Below are positions 1-11,189 of a stretch of DNA of 64,000 nucleotides, piece by piece. The notes under the pieces were generated by a model. The model was given only the letters and a program-made list of their open reading frames with translations. It searched no databases and had not been told where the DNA came from. The first letter of the stretch is position 1. The number at the start of each line of letters is the position of its first letter. The translations under genes were made by a program, and so were the position numbers. Source of the DNA: Chara braunii (lineage: Eukaryota; Streptophyta; Charophyceae; Charales; Characeae); assembly GCA_003427395.1 (NCBI GenBank), contig BFEA01000940.1, forward strand, positions 276,520 to 340,519, read 5' to 3'.

Positions 1-33
1 CTTGTGCAGGGGCCATGCTAATCTTCTCTATAC
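1..33 (-). pseudogene. U6 snRNA fragment
   Basis: The reverse complement matches the central part of U6 snRNA (the segment around AAGATTAGCATGGCCCC). It is identical over 33 nt to 8895-8927 inside the first LTR of the element at 8292-17469. It ends exactly at the adapter junction at 34, so it was probably joined here during library preparation or assembly and says little about this locus. Confidence 0.8.
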
Positions 34-71
34 CTGTCTCTTATACACATCTAGATGTGTATAAGAGACAG
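34..71. other. Nextera mate-pair junction adapter (artefact)
   Basis: A perfect 38-bp palindrome made of two 19-bp Tn5 mosaic ends (CTGTCTCTTATACACATCT and its reverse complement) back to back. This is the known junction adapter of transposase-based mate-pair libraries. The same 38 bp recur at 50370-50407. It is untrimmed adapter, not genomic sequence. Confidence 0.97.
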
Positions 72-331
72 GGTGTCACCTGTTCCTCTGTTGCCACGTG
101 TTCGTCTATTCAGTCGCTACGTGTTTTTTTTTTGCCGCGTGTTTTTCTACTGTCACTCACAGATCTATCGGATTCGGATCAGATTCGAGTCGTAAAAAAA
201 AATAAAAAAAATCTAAAGAGCACACGTGTCACAATCAGCATCATCACCACACGCGTCTGCCACGACTCACCCAGCCTCTTCCATACTTCTCCTTTATCTT
301 TTCCTTTTTTATTAAAAAAAAACTTAAGTAC

Positions 332-425
332 GATTTCTCGACTTGTCCATGTCTATCCTTGCGCAGGGGCCATTTGCTAATTACCCTTCTCTGTACTGTT
401 CCAATTTTCACGGGTGTCCCGAGGT
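332..425 (-). pseudogene. U6 snRNA pseudogene, nearly full length
   Basis: The minus strand reads from the U6 5' stem-loop (GTGTCCCGAG region) through AAAATTGGAAC and a disrupted AGCAtGGCCCCTGCGCAAGGAT block to the TCGAGAAATC 3' end. Small insertions (TTT in the GCCATGC block, extra CCC after AATTA) break the U6-interacting sequences. The T-rich run expected after U6 lies upstream on the + strand as an A-rich stretch. It is a decayed copy, not a working snRNA gene. Confidence 0.75.
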
Positions 426-619
426 ACTTTCGCACGTGTCACGTGCCACGTGTCACACGCAATGAGTCGTTCGGGACATCCGTGAGACATGCCACGTGTC
501 TACACACGCAAACTGCCTCTCCCATCATTCTCTCGCATCGAGCATTTGCCGCGTGTCTACCAACCCTCAACCTGCCTCTCCTCTCTCAGTCTCTCAGATC
601 GATCGCATGCCACGTGACC

Positions 620-1300
620 ATCATCTCCCCCATTGCCTCAGATCAGATCGGATCGGATTGAATCGGATCCGATCCAATTAGATCCGATCCAATCCGACCC
701 CATCCCGACCTGATCTGATCAGTTCAGTTCGGATCTGATCGTGTCAATTCGATTCTCTCAAATCAGATCGGACCTGATCGTCGTATCCGATCCGATCCTG
801 ATCCTGTCCAGATCTGATCTGATCTGATCCGGATCAGTCTAATCCTATGATCAATTCGGATGGGATCTGATCCCATCAATTCCAATCGGATCAGATACGA
901 TCGGATATTAAGAGCACCGCGTGTCAAGAGATCGGCAAGTCACATGCCACGTGTACGCAATCAACCGGATCGGAATCCGATCCCGCTATCCGATCCAATC
1001 AGATCAGATCAAGTCCGAATAGAAGTCAGATAAGGACCATCAAATCCCGTGCCACGTGTCCGCCATCAATTGCGTCGGACCGGATCGGATACGATCTGAT
1101 ACGATCCAATCCGATCTGATACGATCCAATCCGATCTGATCGGATCCGGATCTTGTCTTATCTGATCTGATCCGATCTGATCGCATCAGATAGGATCTGA
1201 TAAGAGCCGTGTGTCCGAAGGCCGTCAAATCACATGCCACGTGTCCACCATCAATCAATCTAATCTTAGAATTGCGTTCGATTCTCTCGGATCAGATATT
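620..1300. repeat. GATC-rich degenerate repeat tract
   Basis: About 680 bp dominated by variants of GATCGGATC, GATCTGATC, GATCAGATC and GATCCGATCCAATC on both strands, interrupted by GCCACGTGTC elements at about 1051 and 1236. No constant period is evident by eye. It contains the 10-bp palindrome TCGGATCCGA, which shares its half-sites with the 14-bp palindrome found after 47.8 kb but has no spacer. No coding potential beyond repetitive shadows. Confidence 0.8.
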
Positions 1301-1610
1301 AGTAAGCGCCGTGATGTGCCGTCAAAAGATCGTCAGACCGACTCATAAGGACACATCTGTCGTCGACAGTGGGCGAATCGCACGTGTCCTGTCTTCTTCA
1401 TCCACGTGTCTCCTTATTAACTCTGACGATCTGTTAGAGACCCGACACGTGTCCTCCTCCTGTCAGTCATCCTGTCTCCTCCAAGATCTAAAAGTGCCAC
1501 GTGTCGGGATCTCGCGTGTCTGCTGCCTATTTTTCTTACATTCTTCTCTCTGCAATTTCACCTTTTTCTTACCACCTACCTATACCACTACAGCTAAGCC
1601 TACTACACAG

Positions 1611-1750
1611 CCGACCCCTGCGAGCACGAGTACTTCTCTCACACTCAAGGGGGGATGCACGTCCCCCTCCTTCCCCCCTGCAAGCACAGCTACCTCTCAC
1701 AATCAAGGGGGGGATTCACGTTGCCCCCCCCCTCCCCCCCTCCCCCCTCC
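1611..1750. repeat. Tandem duplication with G-quadruplex-prone C runs
   Basis: Two copies of a unit of about 60 bp (CCCCCTGCGAGCACGAGTAC and CCCCCTGCAAGCACAGCTAC starts), each with TCTCACA and a run of 6-7 G. The second copy ends in three long C runs separated by single T (about 1724-1749), so the minus strand has several adjacent runs of at least six G, a strong quadruplex-forming pattern. Confidence 0.7.
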
Positions 1751-2077
1751 TAAATCGGCGGGCACGGGTCAGGGAGTAGGGTGGGGGGTCGTCAGTTGAC
1801 CGGACCGGCTGACGCTATTTTTTTTCCTTTTTCTCTTGCTTTTTTTTTCGGCGGACACTCGTACTAGATCACAGCCGCTCGTCATAGATCAGAGCTCTAT
1901 CGTGAAAAAAAAGAAGGGAGGGGGGGGGGGGGAGGGGGAAACGTCGCTGTCACCAGATGGTTACCGTCGAAAGATGACCACATCGAAGGCGACACGTGTC
2001 ACCTGCCACGTGTCTGCCTGAGTTATTCATCCTGGCTTTTTCCGATTCCTTTTGTTTGTAATATTTTTTAATTAATT

Positions 2078-2290
2078 TGGACCATTTCTCGATTTATGCG
2101 TGTTATCCTTGCGCAGGAGCCATGCTAATTACCCTTCTCTGTTCCACCCCCGCCCCCCCCCCAAATAATAATAATAATATAATAACAATAATAATAATAA
2201 AATTAAAAAAAATAAAGAAAAATGAAAAAAAAATGAAAAAAAAAAACCTTCTCTGTACCGTTCATATTTTAGCGGATGTCCTGAAGAACC
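2078..2290 (-). pseudogene. U6 snRNA copy split by an AT-rich insertion
   Basis: On the minus strand the U6 5' half (2248-2290) and 3' half (2078-2143) are separated by about 105 bp of C-rich then A/T-rich simple sequence. The segment CCTTCTCTGT occurs at both edges of the insert (about 2131 and 2246), which looks like a target-site duplication. The 3' half is well preserved (GACCATTTCTCGATTTATGCG and CCTTGCGCAGG on the + strand). A pseudogene interrupted by insertion. Confidence 0.7.
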
Positions 2291-2942
2291 GATTCCTTTC
2301 GTTAGTTTCATTGTTCTTCTTCCCTCCTCTCATTGTTCTTCTTCCCTCTTCTTCTTCTTCTTCTTCTTTTTTCCCCTCTTCTCTCCGATCGGAGAGGATC
2401 GGCGCCGTATTCTCTTCACACTTAGATCGCACCGCGAATCTGGGCTATCGGGTCAAGCTCCACTACATAGCGTTCTTCATGTATCTGGACTGTTTCTCTC
2501 TCAACCGGGGACATCCGAACTTATCTAATATTTCGAATGCATATGGACCATTTACGCGCTCGAGATACATTTTGGATTGCGTGCAGCGGACCCAGGCCTA
2601 TCATCACCTCAATCTATTCACTCAAACTCTTTGCAAACAATCTGATTAGCCACTGAGGTTGAGATCCTGCATTAAATTATATTATTTTTCCATCTAATTA
2701 AAAAACAAAACACTTTACCGTCCAATACCACATCTGAAGAAAGACACGTGTCCCAAAAGGCATCACAGGTCTTGCGTGCAATATATTTTACCGCTAGAGG
2801 CAGATCACTGCTTTCCCCAACTCTCCATCCGCGATGAGGGGGCCCTAATTAGTCCATCCACGTGCTCGACGCATAGTTCTGACACTTCAGTGAAAGATCC
2901 CTTGAAGACAATTCTTGTGCAGTGAGACTACCATGCATGCAT

Positions 2943-3070
2943 GCATGCATGCAATACTAGGACATCAATCCTGCACCCACACCGCACTCACGTACGACAC
3001 CGCCCGGCATGCATGCAATACTGGGACATCAATCTTGCATCCACACCGCACTCACGTAAGACGCCGCCCA
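2943..3070. repeat. 64-bp tandem duplication
   Basis: Two adjacent copies (2943-3006 and 3007-3070) begin with GCATGCATGCAATACT and end with CACGTAMGACRCCGCCC, with a handful of substitutions. The GCATGCATGC start is itself palindromic. A second small direct repeat, ATCTCACTCTTGTAACACCG, follows at 3115 and 3145 with a 30-bp period. Confidence 0.9.
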
Positions 3071-3324
3071 GCGCCCTCGATGATGTCCTTGACTAGACTT
3101 TCGAAGCTCGCTCGATCTCACTCTTGTAACACCGCTTACACTCAATCTCACTCTTGTAACACCGCTTCCGCATTGAGTGTAAAGCGTATTGCAGATCATG
3201 TCCACGTACTGCTGGGCTTTTATACTGGGTGATCCTCCTTCAAAAGACGTCAACTGGTTATGGGTTGGTTCCCTCGAATTGGTTTGCTGCTTGGTTGGAC
3301 CGATTTACAAATGGCCTGAAGACT

Positions 3325-3326
<2 letters not shown>

Positions 3327-3358
<32 letters not shown>

Positions 3359-3365
3359 CAATTTT

Positions 3366-3396
<31 letters not shown>

Positions 3397-3429
3397 TTGT
3401 GGGTAAAAAAAAAAAAAAAAAAAAAAAAA
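3327..3429. repeat. Homopolymer triplet T32-C28-A25
   Basis: 32 T (3327-3358), 28 C (3366-3393) and 25 A (3405-3429) lie within about 100 bp, separated by short spacers. The lengths of such runs are unreliable in assembled short reads. The flanks differ in character, so this may also be a scaffolding seam. Confidence 0.85.
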
Positions 3430-3436
3430 GTAGGCA

Positions 3437-3709
3437 TACGGGGAACCCCGTAGCAGCCAGAACCGTGTTCACGAGAGAACATGCGGGGGCCGCTCCCGAC
3501 CCAAAGGTGGGCGATACCGGCTAGGGGACAGACTCTTATGATCTTGGCTGAAGTTTGTGGTGCCTTCGAAAAATACTCTTCAACCCATAACCCGGGACTC
3601 CTTACCATGATTGACTTGACTAGGGTGTCCAGGTCTCTTTTTGTGTCTTGTCAAATCTGGACAGGACGGCCTTTCTTATTGTCGGTATAGTATTACGGGG
3701 AACCCCGTA
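3437..3709. repeat. Palindrome-headed dispersed repeat, two copies
   Basis: TACGGGGAACCCCGTA (7-bp perfect arms, AA centre) followed by GCAGCCA occurs at 3437-3452 and 3694-3709. The sequence after both copies stays related (an AACATGNGGG and GCNCCCRMCC pattern), so each palindrome heads a longer decayed unit. Confidence 0.75.
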
Positions 3710-3882
3710 GCAGCCACATTCGTGCTCAAGCCTCCGTGAGGGAACATGAGGGAGCAGCACCCACCAGCAGGTGCTATACCTGCTACAGTAGGTGGGTGAT
3801 ACCGGCCACGGCCGCTAGGGGCCAGGCCATGGCATCAGGACCAAGGTTCTCCGATGGGCCAGTCGCTGTTCCTGTCCCCTCC

Positions 3883-4071
3883 CCCTATGAACATCAGCAG
3901 TCTCTGCTAAATGCCACTCCGGGGGACTAACGGCCGGTTCCCTCCTCTTATGATCATCAGCAGTCTCTGCTAAATGCCACTCGGGGGAACTACCGGCCGG
4001 TCCCCTCCCCTTATTATCATCAGCAGTCTCTGCTAAATGCCACTTGGGGGGACTAACGGCCTATCTCTAGG
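3883..4071. repeat. 63-bp minisatellite, three units
   Basis: CATCAGCAGTCTCTGCTAAA recurs at 3892, 3955 and 4018, a constant 63-bp period, followed each time by TGCCACTYSGGGGRACTAMC and a C-rich tail. The unit contains the inverted repeat AGCAGTCTCTGCT. Confidence 0.92.
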
Positions 4072-4159
4072 TGGTGGGCGCCAAGCTTGCCCAGGAAGGT
4101 ACATGAGGCCAATCATGGGGATTGAACCCAAGCCACTTGTGTGCTGGATCGTGGCTCCC

Positions 4160-4260
4160 GTCTTCCCCGAACACAACGCACCCTAATTATGGCTGTACCG
4201 AACTGGAAATATAGCGTGTATACATTTATTTTCAGAGTGCGTTATGTTCGGGGGGAAGAT
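4160..4260. mobile_element. Short inverted-repeat (MITE-like) element
   Basis: Arms at 4160-4184 (GTCTTCCCCGAACACAACGC start) and 4234-4260 are inverted copies with a few mismatches, separated by 49 bp of AT-rich sequence. Size and layout fit a fold-back or miniature inverted-repeat element. No target-site duplication was resolved. Confidence 0.6.
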
Positions 4261-4262
4261 GG

Positions 4263-7200
4263 TAGGTCTCTGGAGTCATGGTACAAAAGCAAACTACTCT
4301 TCTAAAAATATTCACGGAAATTATACAAGTGGTTGGAACCACTTATGGAACACAGCATGAGACTTTGGATGATCCAGGACTCAGTACTGGGGCCTGGGAC
4401 TCGGGCCTGAACCAAGGCCCGAAGGGTGGGTAGGTGGGGAGAGAGAAGGATGGATCGCAAAAGTGGAATGGAGTAGAGACAATGGAGAGGGACAACAGGT
4501 TTTGGATGAAATAAGAGATTATCGTCTAATTTTCAAGGATTGGACACACATAGAACCCTCGTTCCCGCTTTGGCCTCCCTCGGACTTTCCTGACCCCTTC
4601 CCACCCCATGCCCTCTCCCTCTCAGAAATCCCTTCCTGATCCAAAAAGGAAAAAAACTTCCACATACGGAACCGCTCCCTGGTGCCCCCTGGGGAGCCCT
4701 GTTTCCGCTAAGAATCAGCTGGGTTGAGCAAGGCTGGGTTTTGTTTTTGCTGCAATAAGTCATAAGTCGGTGTGTTTGTCCTTTACCTGAGGGAAGCAAG
4801 GCTAGTCTGTTTTGTTTGAGCAGGAAGTCTCGAGGTCTCTGAACAGTCTGCGTCCTCCGGCAAGTTTTGAAGTGAGTAGAACCAAGGCTAAAATAGTTCG
4901 AGCTTTTACTGTCTTTCTGGCGCCCTCCTCCTGAGGGTGAAGAGGTCTTTTTTGGCCTGCTCAGTCAATCCCCTGGGTAGCAGGGTAATCAATGCTGGCA
5001 GACCCCACAATCACGATCTATTGTATTCCAATTGCAGTCTGTATAAGGGACGCTAGACCCGCTTTCCAGCAGGTGACGCTCCCCACCAATAGATGGAGTC
5101 CCTCCCCAGGTGCTGGTGGTGTCTGCTCTTATCAGCACCACTAACACTGACGAGGGTTAAAAAAAAAAGAAAAAAAAAGAAAAAAAAATTAGATTCAAGA
5201 ATCCCTTCACCCCTGCTAGCCGAAAATTTGTAGTCCTCTGAGAAGTTTCAACCTTCACCATCGTCAAACATGATTCCTCCCAAGGCATGTTCATAACGAG
5301 ATAGAATCCGAGGTTCAGTCTCTGTGACGCCCAACCTCATCCCAAGTGCAACTTCCTGATCGGAGTGAGGGCGGGCTCGGAAGTTGTGAAAAAAGGGGTG
5401 TGCCAAGGATTTTAGGAAAGTGGGGTGGAGTCCCAGGCCGGAACTGGGATCTCCGATGTCGAGGTTCCAAGGACTGAAAGGCGGCTCCCTCAGCCCATGG
5501 CTTCCATGGCCGGGTACCCTAGACGGCTGAACAGGTCCATATGCAGAGTACGGAAGGAACACCATGGGTATTCCGCTGCTCTAGCACGTGGTGCCTACGG
5601 GATTCACAAATCTTAGAGCCTGACGCGGACGGTCTTAGCCGCAAGCTGTGTTCTTGGCCAGTAGGGGGTTAATGCACCAGGGAAGAATAGGATAGTGGGT
5701 AGGGAACTCAATCTCAATGATAACAAACCCGGGCTCAACGAAGACCTGAAACGTGTACGTGTCGGGGTATTGCCTGACCTGGGGGTTGCGGCCTACGGCT
5801 TGCTGTGTATCCCCCTCGCATGCACGCTCATCTCCTACCTGATGAGGGAAGTATCCATTTCCCCTGTGTTCCAGGTACTTACTGTCCCTCAAACAATCAC
5901 GATCAGTTACTCGAAAAGGGACGCCGAATTCCATGTTACGAAGTCACCTTAATGCAATCATGTTCCTACTTCTGCAGAAGTATACCAATAACACAGCCCA
6001 GGTGTGGGTTCCTCGCATACACGTGACGGGCCGGTTTGTGGGCCGACTGTAACGTATACTCGTGGCCCGAGATCCATTTACAACGCAACTCGAGGAACTT
6101 CTCTATTTCCCTTCAATTCTCACGGGCTAAGGTTATGTATGCACCCACTTCCCCAATCATTCCATCTTCGGACATAAACAAAGATTATGCGTGCAAAATT
6201 GGACGATCACGCCGCAATCATCACTCATAACATCATCCATAAAGAGAAATAAATACGAGAGAACTTTGAAGAAAGGAGGAAATCATACGATCGGACAAAA
6301 AATCTAAAATTGCAAAATAAGAAATGGCGGAAGCCGAAACCAAAATTCTGAGAAGGCAGGGGGAGATATCTCCATACACCCCTGCGCCCCGCACACTCTC
6401 ACCACTTCACCATCCCCTACTTTTACTCCGATGCAGGCTGTCCGTTGCCTCGCACCTACCAACAACCCAGAACTATCATCTTGCTTAGCCCAAGGACACA
6501 TGTCGGGTTCGCCCGTGTCCCACAGCCCGTTGTGGTCACACGTAAACCCCGCACAATCACCACCAGCTCGTCGGAGAGCCGAACTCCAAACTCACCTCTA
6601 TGCATGCTCACACTCGTTAGCCGATTCTCTCGAACGCGCTAACTTCAAAAGTTTATATTAGATAGCGATTTAGTCACGCTTGCGAAATTTATATCAATTA
6701 GACTCCACACGAGATAGTCTGGATTACGCTAAGGCAAGGGGAGAGAGAAAGGAAGGAGGTACCTACAGTCGACATGCCTGGGTCGCGGTGCGGGGGACGT
6801 AGCCACTCTCCAAGCATCGATCCAGTCATGCATCGCTCTGGCCAATAAGACGAAGAGAAAGGGGCGGCATGTTTCGACGTGAAGAGGAGTAAGGAGGGAG
6901 AAGGTTATAGTTAAATCCCCACTCGCCAAGAGACGATGAGAGGAAATTATAGTTGCGATTATAATTAAAGCCCGGGAACAAATCGCAAGATAGAGCGCGG
7001 CAAGGCGTGCGCGAGTAAGGAGCATCATGCAAGTACTACCAAAAAGTATAGTGTTCCCAAAATCCTAGTCTAATTAGAGTCCTAATTCCAAAAGGAAATT
7101 TCAGCTACATGCGTGGTTCCCTGCATTTTCTCCAAGGAGTTCAAAAATAAAAAAAGGTTTCCCCGCGCGATGATTGCGACAAAATTCCCTGCCCGAATTT

Positions 7201-8291
7201 CGCAAAGGAAAACAAAGTTGCATCAGTCGTTATTCCTGCGCTCGCTAAGGCGCGTCCGGGTTACCAAAAGTTGGGAAACCCAATTCTTGCAAAACTGTTA
7301 CAGAGAAAGCAACGAAACAGGGGCATTCATGCAATTAACCGTTATGCCCTTCCTACCACCCCAAGGTTCAATCTCGTAGAAAGTCACGCTTATCATAAGA
7401 TAGATCGTCACATATGTGACGCCCAAGGGGTTCCAATCTTATGCAAGCTACTGCTTGCATGCAACATACTTATGACTATGGGGAGGAAGAAGAAGAGGGA
7501 TACATAGGAGAAGAAGAAGGAGACCATGATGTCGCAATCCGGCTGTGAAGGTGTCGTTGTCTCCCAAGTGACAGTCTCATGGCCTCATGTTTTTGTCACC
7601 GCCCGATCCAAGTTCCTCTTAAACCCCGCTCTGTCGTGATCATCATTGTTGTTGCTGGCCTGACGGATATGGTACTCTCAAGACAGAGGGTGGGGGTGGA
7701 GGATGAGATGGGGGAGGGGAGTGAGAAATTGTGCTAACCATCGTACCGCAGTGGGGATGTCAGCATAGCGCACCAATTGATGGACGCGGGAAACGAGATG
7801 ATTATGGTTAGGGAGGGAAGTGAGGTAGTCTGGGTAAAGGGTGCAAAGTGTACGTAGGATAGCAGTGAGGAAATTGTTCATAGTTGTCACATGCGGGGAT
7901 TGTCCCCGTAACCATGCAATAGGCGCCAATGTTATTGAATTCTCGTCGTGCCACGCTGAAAAGGAGGATATGGAGGCGAAAGAGGAGACGAGGGAGTGGG
8001 TGGTTGGGTGAGGAAAAATGATACACATAAGGCGTGTAGCGTATAACTGGTAGAGCAAAAGAGGAAAAGGATGCCAAGTAGCGGGGAATGGTGGATGACC
8101 TTCAACCTAATGGAAGGTAAGGTAGTTAAGTGGCTGGCGGGATAATGACCGGGGACGTCGCCCAATTGTCAGCATCTCGACGTATCGCAAACTGAGATGT
8201 GGGTGGACGAAGAGGGAGATGGGCTTCAGGCTTTTCTTCTACTACACGCAACGCCGCCATCTCGTCCTTCCTTTCCAGAAGGCAGCTCCGG
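4263..8291. other. Non-coding stretch, nothing supported
   Basis: No reading frame here has recognisable domains or sustained coding character. The longest frames are about 100-126 codons and overlap on opposite strands. Visible features are an A-rich run at 5158-5190 and generic AT-rich patches. Confidence 0.6.
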
Positions 8292-8790
8292 TGTCGGCGC
8301 GAATACCCTTACAAGGGTATCCGCCCTGTTTTTTGAAAGTGACAGAAAATAGGTTTTGTTTGAAATTTAAGTATATTGCGCGAGTCGCAGTTACGTTTTG
8401 TTCGCACTGACTGAATGGTTGACTGGAAGTAGAGAGTGTATGGGCGCGCAGTTTTGAGGCGCGCGTGATGATTTTTTCTTGATGCTACGGTGTCGGTGTT
8501 TCCGCCGGCAAATTTTTTTGACTTTGATTAAGACTAGGAGAAGTTTTTCTTTTATTGAAGTGACCATGGTACGTCTGCGTTCATACGGCATGCGTCATCG
8601 GAAGTGGCGTTGCTTTGGGCAGTGATTGGAGCATGCGAGAGAAAATTGAACATGAGCAGGGACCTCCGCGCGGTGGACGTGGGAGGTTGACAGTCGTGGA
8701 CGGAGCCAGGCCCTAGGAGCGGCGGGCGCCATAGGTCAGCAGTCGTGACCTTGGTCGGTGGGCAGAGGAGTAGCCTTGAGGTATTTTTCT

Positions 8791-10308
8791 CGTAGCGCAG
8801 AATAACTGCGGTTGGTCCGACCGCAAACCTCGTAGGAAAAACAAAGAGAAAGTGAGGCGACGCGCCCACTCTTCTCAATTTATGCATGTCATTTCTTGTG
8901 CAGGGGCCATGCTAATCTTCTCTATACCGTTCCAATTTTAACAGATGTCCCGAAGGACACAAGCAGGAGAATGGCACTAGGACACCTCCACTGAGCCGAC
9001 TGGGCCTAGGCAAACCTGAGTGGTTTTCAGCAGCTCGGCGGTGTACCGGCTATGCTCGGCCAGCAGTTCCCTGTGCAGATCTTGGGGGTGGTAACAACCC
9101 TTCAAGTGAGGGCTTTGAAGACTTAAGTAGAGAAGGGTTTCAAATGCGCAGCTGGACACAGTCAGTGCTGCTCCAGCCACCGCCCTTCTCTGCTGTGCTT
9201 AGAGCACAACTCTCCTTCCTTCGGGTCCCAATGAGACTGATCACACTGCGGCCCCAAAAATCTGCAAAATATGCCGATTTTGGGAGAGACCAATTCAAGG
9301 TGTTGGGCGTGGTTCAGGTCATACTGTTGTACCTTTTCAAGTAGGACAAAGCCCTGGCCGTCTGCAGTAGTGACGATTTGGTACTTTTACTGGTCACACG
9401 GTGCCATCCATAAATCTTGCGCAAGACATTTGTGGTAAACGTTCGGTCTGTAATTTGGACAGTTTATAGGTGTATCATCTGTACCAGGCTGCTGGTTGCC
9501 TAGCCAGCCCCGGAGCATAGGTCAGGCGCTTCAGTGCCATTCATTCTGACGCCCCGATGAGTAGAAGGGCGCGGGCCCGCTGCAAAGCCTGTAGCGCGAG
9601 CCTAAGTAAGGCGGGTCCTGGTGCGGATCTTGGTGGTGGCAGCAAAATTCAAATGAGAACTTCTGAAAACCGAAGTGGGGAAGGATCCTATGTGCGCAGT
9701 TGTGCACAATCTGCACCCTCCGCCACTGTGCCCCGACACTATTCACCGTCTTTCGGGTTCCAACAGGCATGCCCACACTCAAACCTCACACAACAGATCG
9801 TGGTTGGCGGACGGTGCACCCGCAGAGGGTTCCCGCCACTCAGGTTTCTTCCGCCTCGTTGCATGCACGTTGAATTCATCGGCCAGTGTTTCAACAGTTC
9901 ATGGGTGTATCAATTGAGAGCTATGCCCGCTGGTCCCCACAAACGATCCTGATACCAACACGGGTACCGCGTCCTAGAAGCAGGACCGGCAACTAAAATA
10001 ACAACAAAAAAAATCTAAAAATAAGAGCAAAAATAAAAATAAAATACAAACATCGGGAACCGGTGCTTTGGGGAAGGGAGACCGTCGGCGCCCCTCTTAG
10101 TCCCGCGCTGGGCTCACGAATGGGCCGGCAACAAAACCAAGGGGGATAGCCCCTCCCAGACCCTCAACCCCTCGGCATGTTCAACCACTCCAATGCTCCG
10201 TTGTCGCCGGTTGCTGCCCTCGATCCCTGTACTGTCGCTTTGGAAGTGCTAGTGCCCAAGGTTGAGACGGATTACTGCAGAGTTCAATATAATTTGCTGC
10301 CGGTGGAA
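8791..10308. repeat. Central LTR block, orientation 1
   Basis: This block of about 1.5 kb reappears as its reverse complement at about 14952-16592. The junctions are sharp: TTGAGGTATTTTT is followed by CTCGTAGCGC here but by GTAGGTCCGC in the other LTR, and GTGGAAACTGCGG follows both right ends. Which orientation is ancestral cannot be told from two copies. Confidence 0.85.
8872..8958 (-). pseudogene. Near-complete U6 snRNA sequence inside the LTR
   Basis: On the minus strand the sequence runs from GTCCTTCGGGACATCTGTTA through AAAATTGGAACGGTA, AAGATTAGCATGGCCCCTG to GCATAAATTGAGAA, nearly the whole U6 molecule. Differences from consensus include changes in the GCGCAAGGAT segment (here ACAAGAAAT-like). 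No T run follows the 3' end, so normal RNA polymerase III termination is unlikely. The second LTR carries the same sequence in the opposite orientation. Confidence 0.88.
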
Positions 10309-11169
10309 ACTGCGGTGGCCTGCCTAGAGGACAGAAGGGGAGGGAGCAAATAAAAGGATAAATCTGGACGGGATGCACATCGGGGTGCATTCGAAGATGC
10401 AGAAGAAGGTGTGGTCGTCAACCACGCCTGGCGGTTGTCTAGCGTCGAGAGATTAACCCCTCAACGCGCTTGTCAGCCGACACTTGAGTGTCGAACACGG
10501 CCCTCGAGATTGCCAAGGGCCGCGTAGGTACGAGTACTACGTAGTACCCCATCAGTGTGAATGCTCGCATATTCACGCATGGCTGGTCAATATAAGAAGG
10601 TCATGCGTCCGCCCAACTTCTTATACTAAGTTCAGCCTGCGATGCCTATCTGACTCTCGCTTCAGAAGGTTATGGGTCGGATACTGAAGGGACTAGGAGT
10701 GTTGTTGTGTTATTTGTTTTGTGTCCTTCCATGTGTGTGAGTGTTGTGGTGTAACGTGTGGTGTGTGTGATGCGTCCTAGTCGACCGACGTCGAGTCGCG
10801 TTTGGGACGTCAGCCCCCCAGAACGTCGATTCACGCGCGGGTTCGATTTTGGGCGTTCGACCGCGCGTAACCCCCTATGCTACAGCGAACGAGAAACGCC
10901 CTTGGCTGGACCACCTTTGCAATTGCATACGAAAAGCCTTCGCAAGTGGTTCAGTAGCTCGACGGGGATACGCCCACCTAAGGGATGGTGACAGCTCCCG
11001 CAGATGGAGGTAAGCGGTGCCTCGCGTGACCTTGTCTTGTCGTAGGGACTCGCGAGAGGTACGACTGGCGCACTCGGCGGGAGCGGCGAACGCTCTCCTC
11101 GACAAGTCCTGCCAAATGCTGCGTGACGCGGCCTAAAGGTCCCCGTACGGGACCGATGCGCTCGACAGG

Positions 11170-11189
11170 TGGCGCCGTTACCGGGGATC
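11170..11189 (+). promoter_or_regulatory. Primer-binding site, tRNA-Asp type
   Basis: TGGCGCCGTTACCGGGGATC differs at one position from the complement of the plant tRNA-Asp 3' end (TGGCGCCGTTGCCGGGGATC). It lies 2 bp after the LTR terminus, as expected for the minus-strand primer site. Confidence 0.88.

Larger units (their letters stand above)
95..2752. promoter_or_regulatory. Cluster of CACGTGTC (G-box/ABRE-like) elements
   Basis: CACGTGTC occurs at about 433, 447, 493, 1053, 1238, 1381, 1403, 1446, 1498, 1993, 2007 and 2745. Close variants (CACGTGTT, CACGTGTA, CCGCGTGTC, CACGTGAC, ACACGTGTC) lie at 95, 134, 222, 549, 611, 918 and 948, many preceded by GC to give GCCACGTGTC. ACGTGTC is the core of plant abscisic-acid response elements bound by bZIP factors. 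No gene follows that I can support, so this may be a degenerate satellite unit rather than a working promoter. Confidence 0.55.
8292..11167 (+). repeat. 5' LTR of the element at 8292-17469
   Basis: 2876 bp from TGTCGGCGCG to CGCTCGACA. The outer parts (about 8292-8790 and 10312-11167) are collinear with the second LTR at high identity, while the centre is inverted relative to it. Two related units of roughly 500 bp lie in the centre (around 9070-9350 and 9615-9910), recognised by GTGCRGATCTTGGKGGTGG. Confidence 0.85.

Noticed and set aside
1040-1258. Minus-strand ORF with RSDRIRSD repeats
   Set aside because: A translation of the GATC-rich repeat tract; no independent coding evidence.
2129-2311. 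Minus-strand ORF with FFFSFFFHFSLF stretches
   Set aside because: A translation of the A/T-rich insert inside a U6 copy.
9557-9952. 131-codon ORF, with an almost identical copy at 15318-15713 on the other strand
   Set aside because: The apparent conservation only reflects that both lie in LTR copies of one element. The composition is Cys/Arg/Ser-rich without domains and overlaps other open frames.
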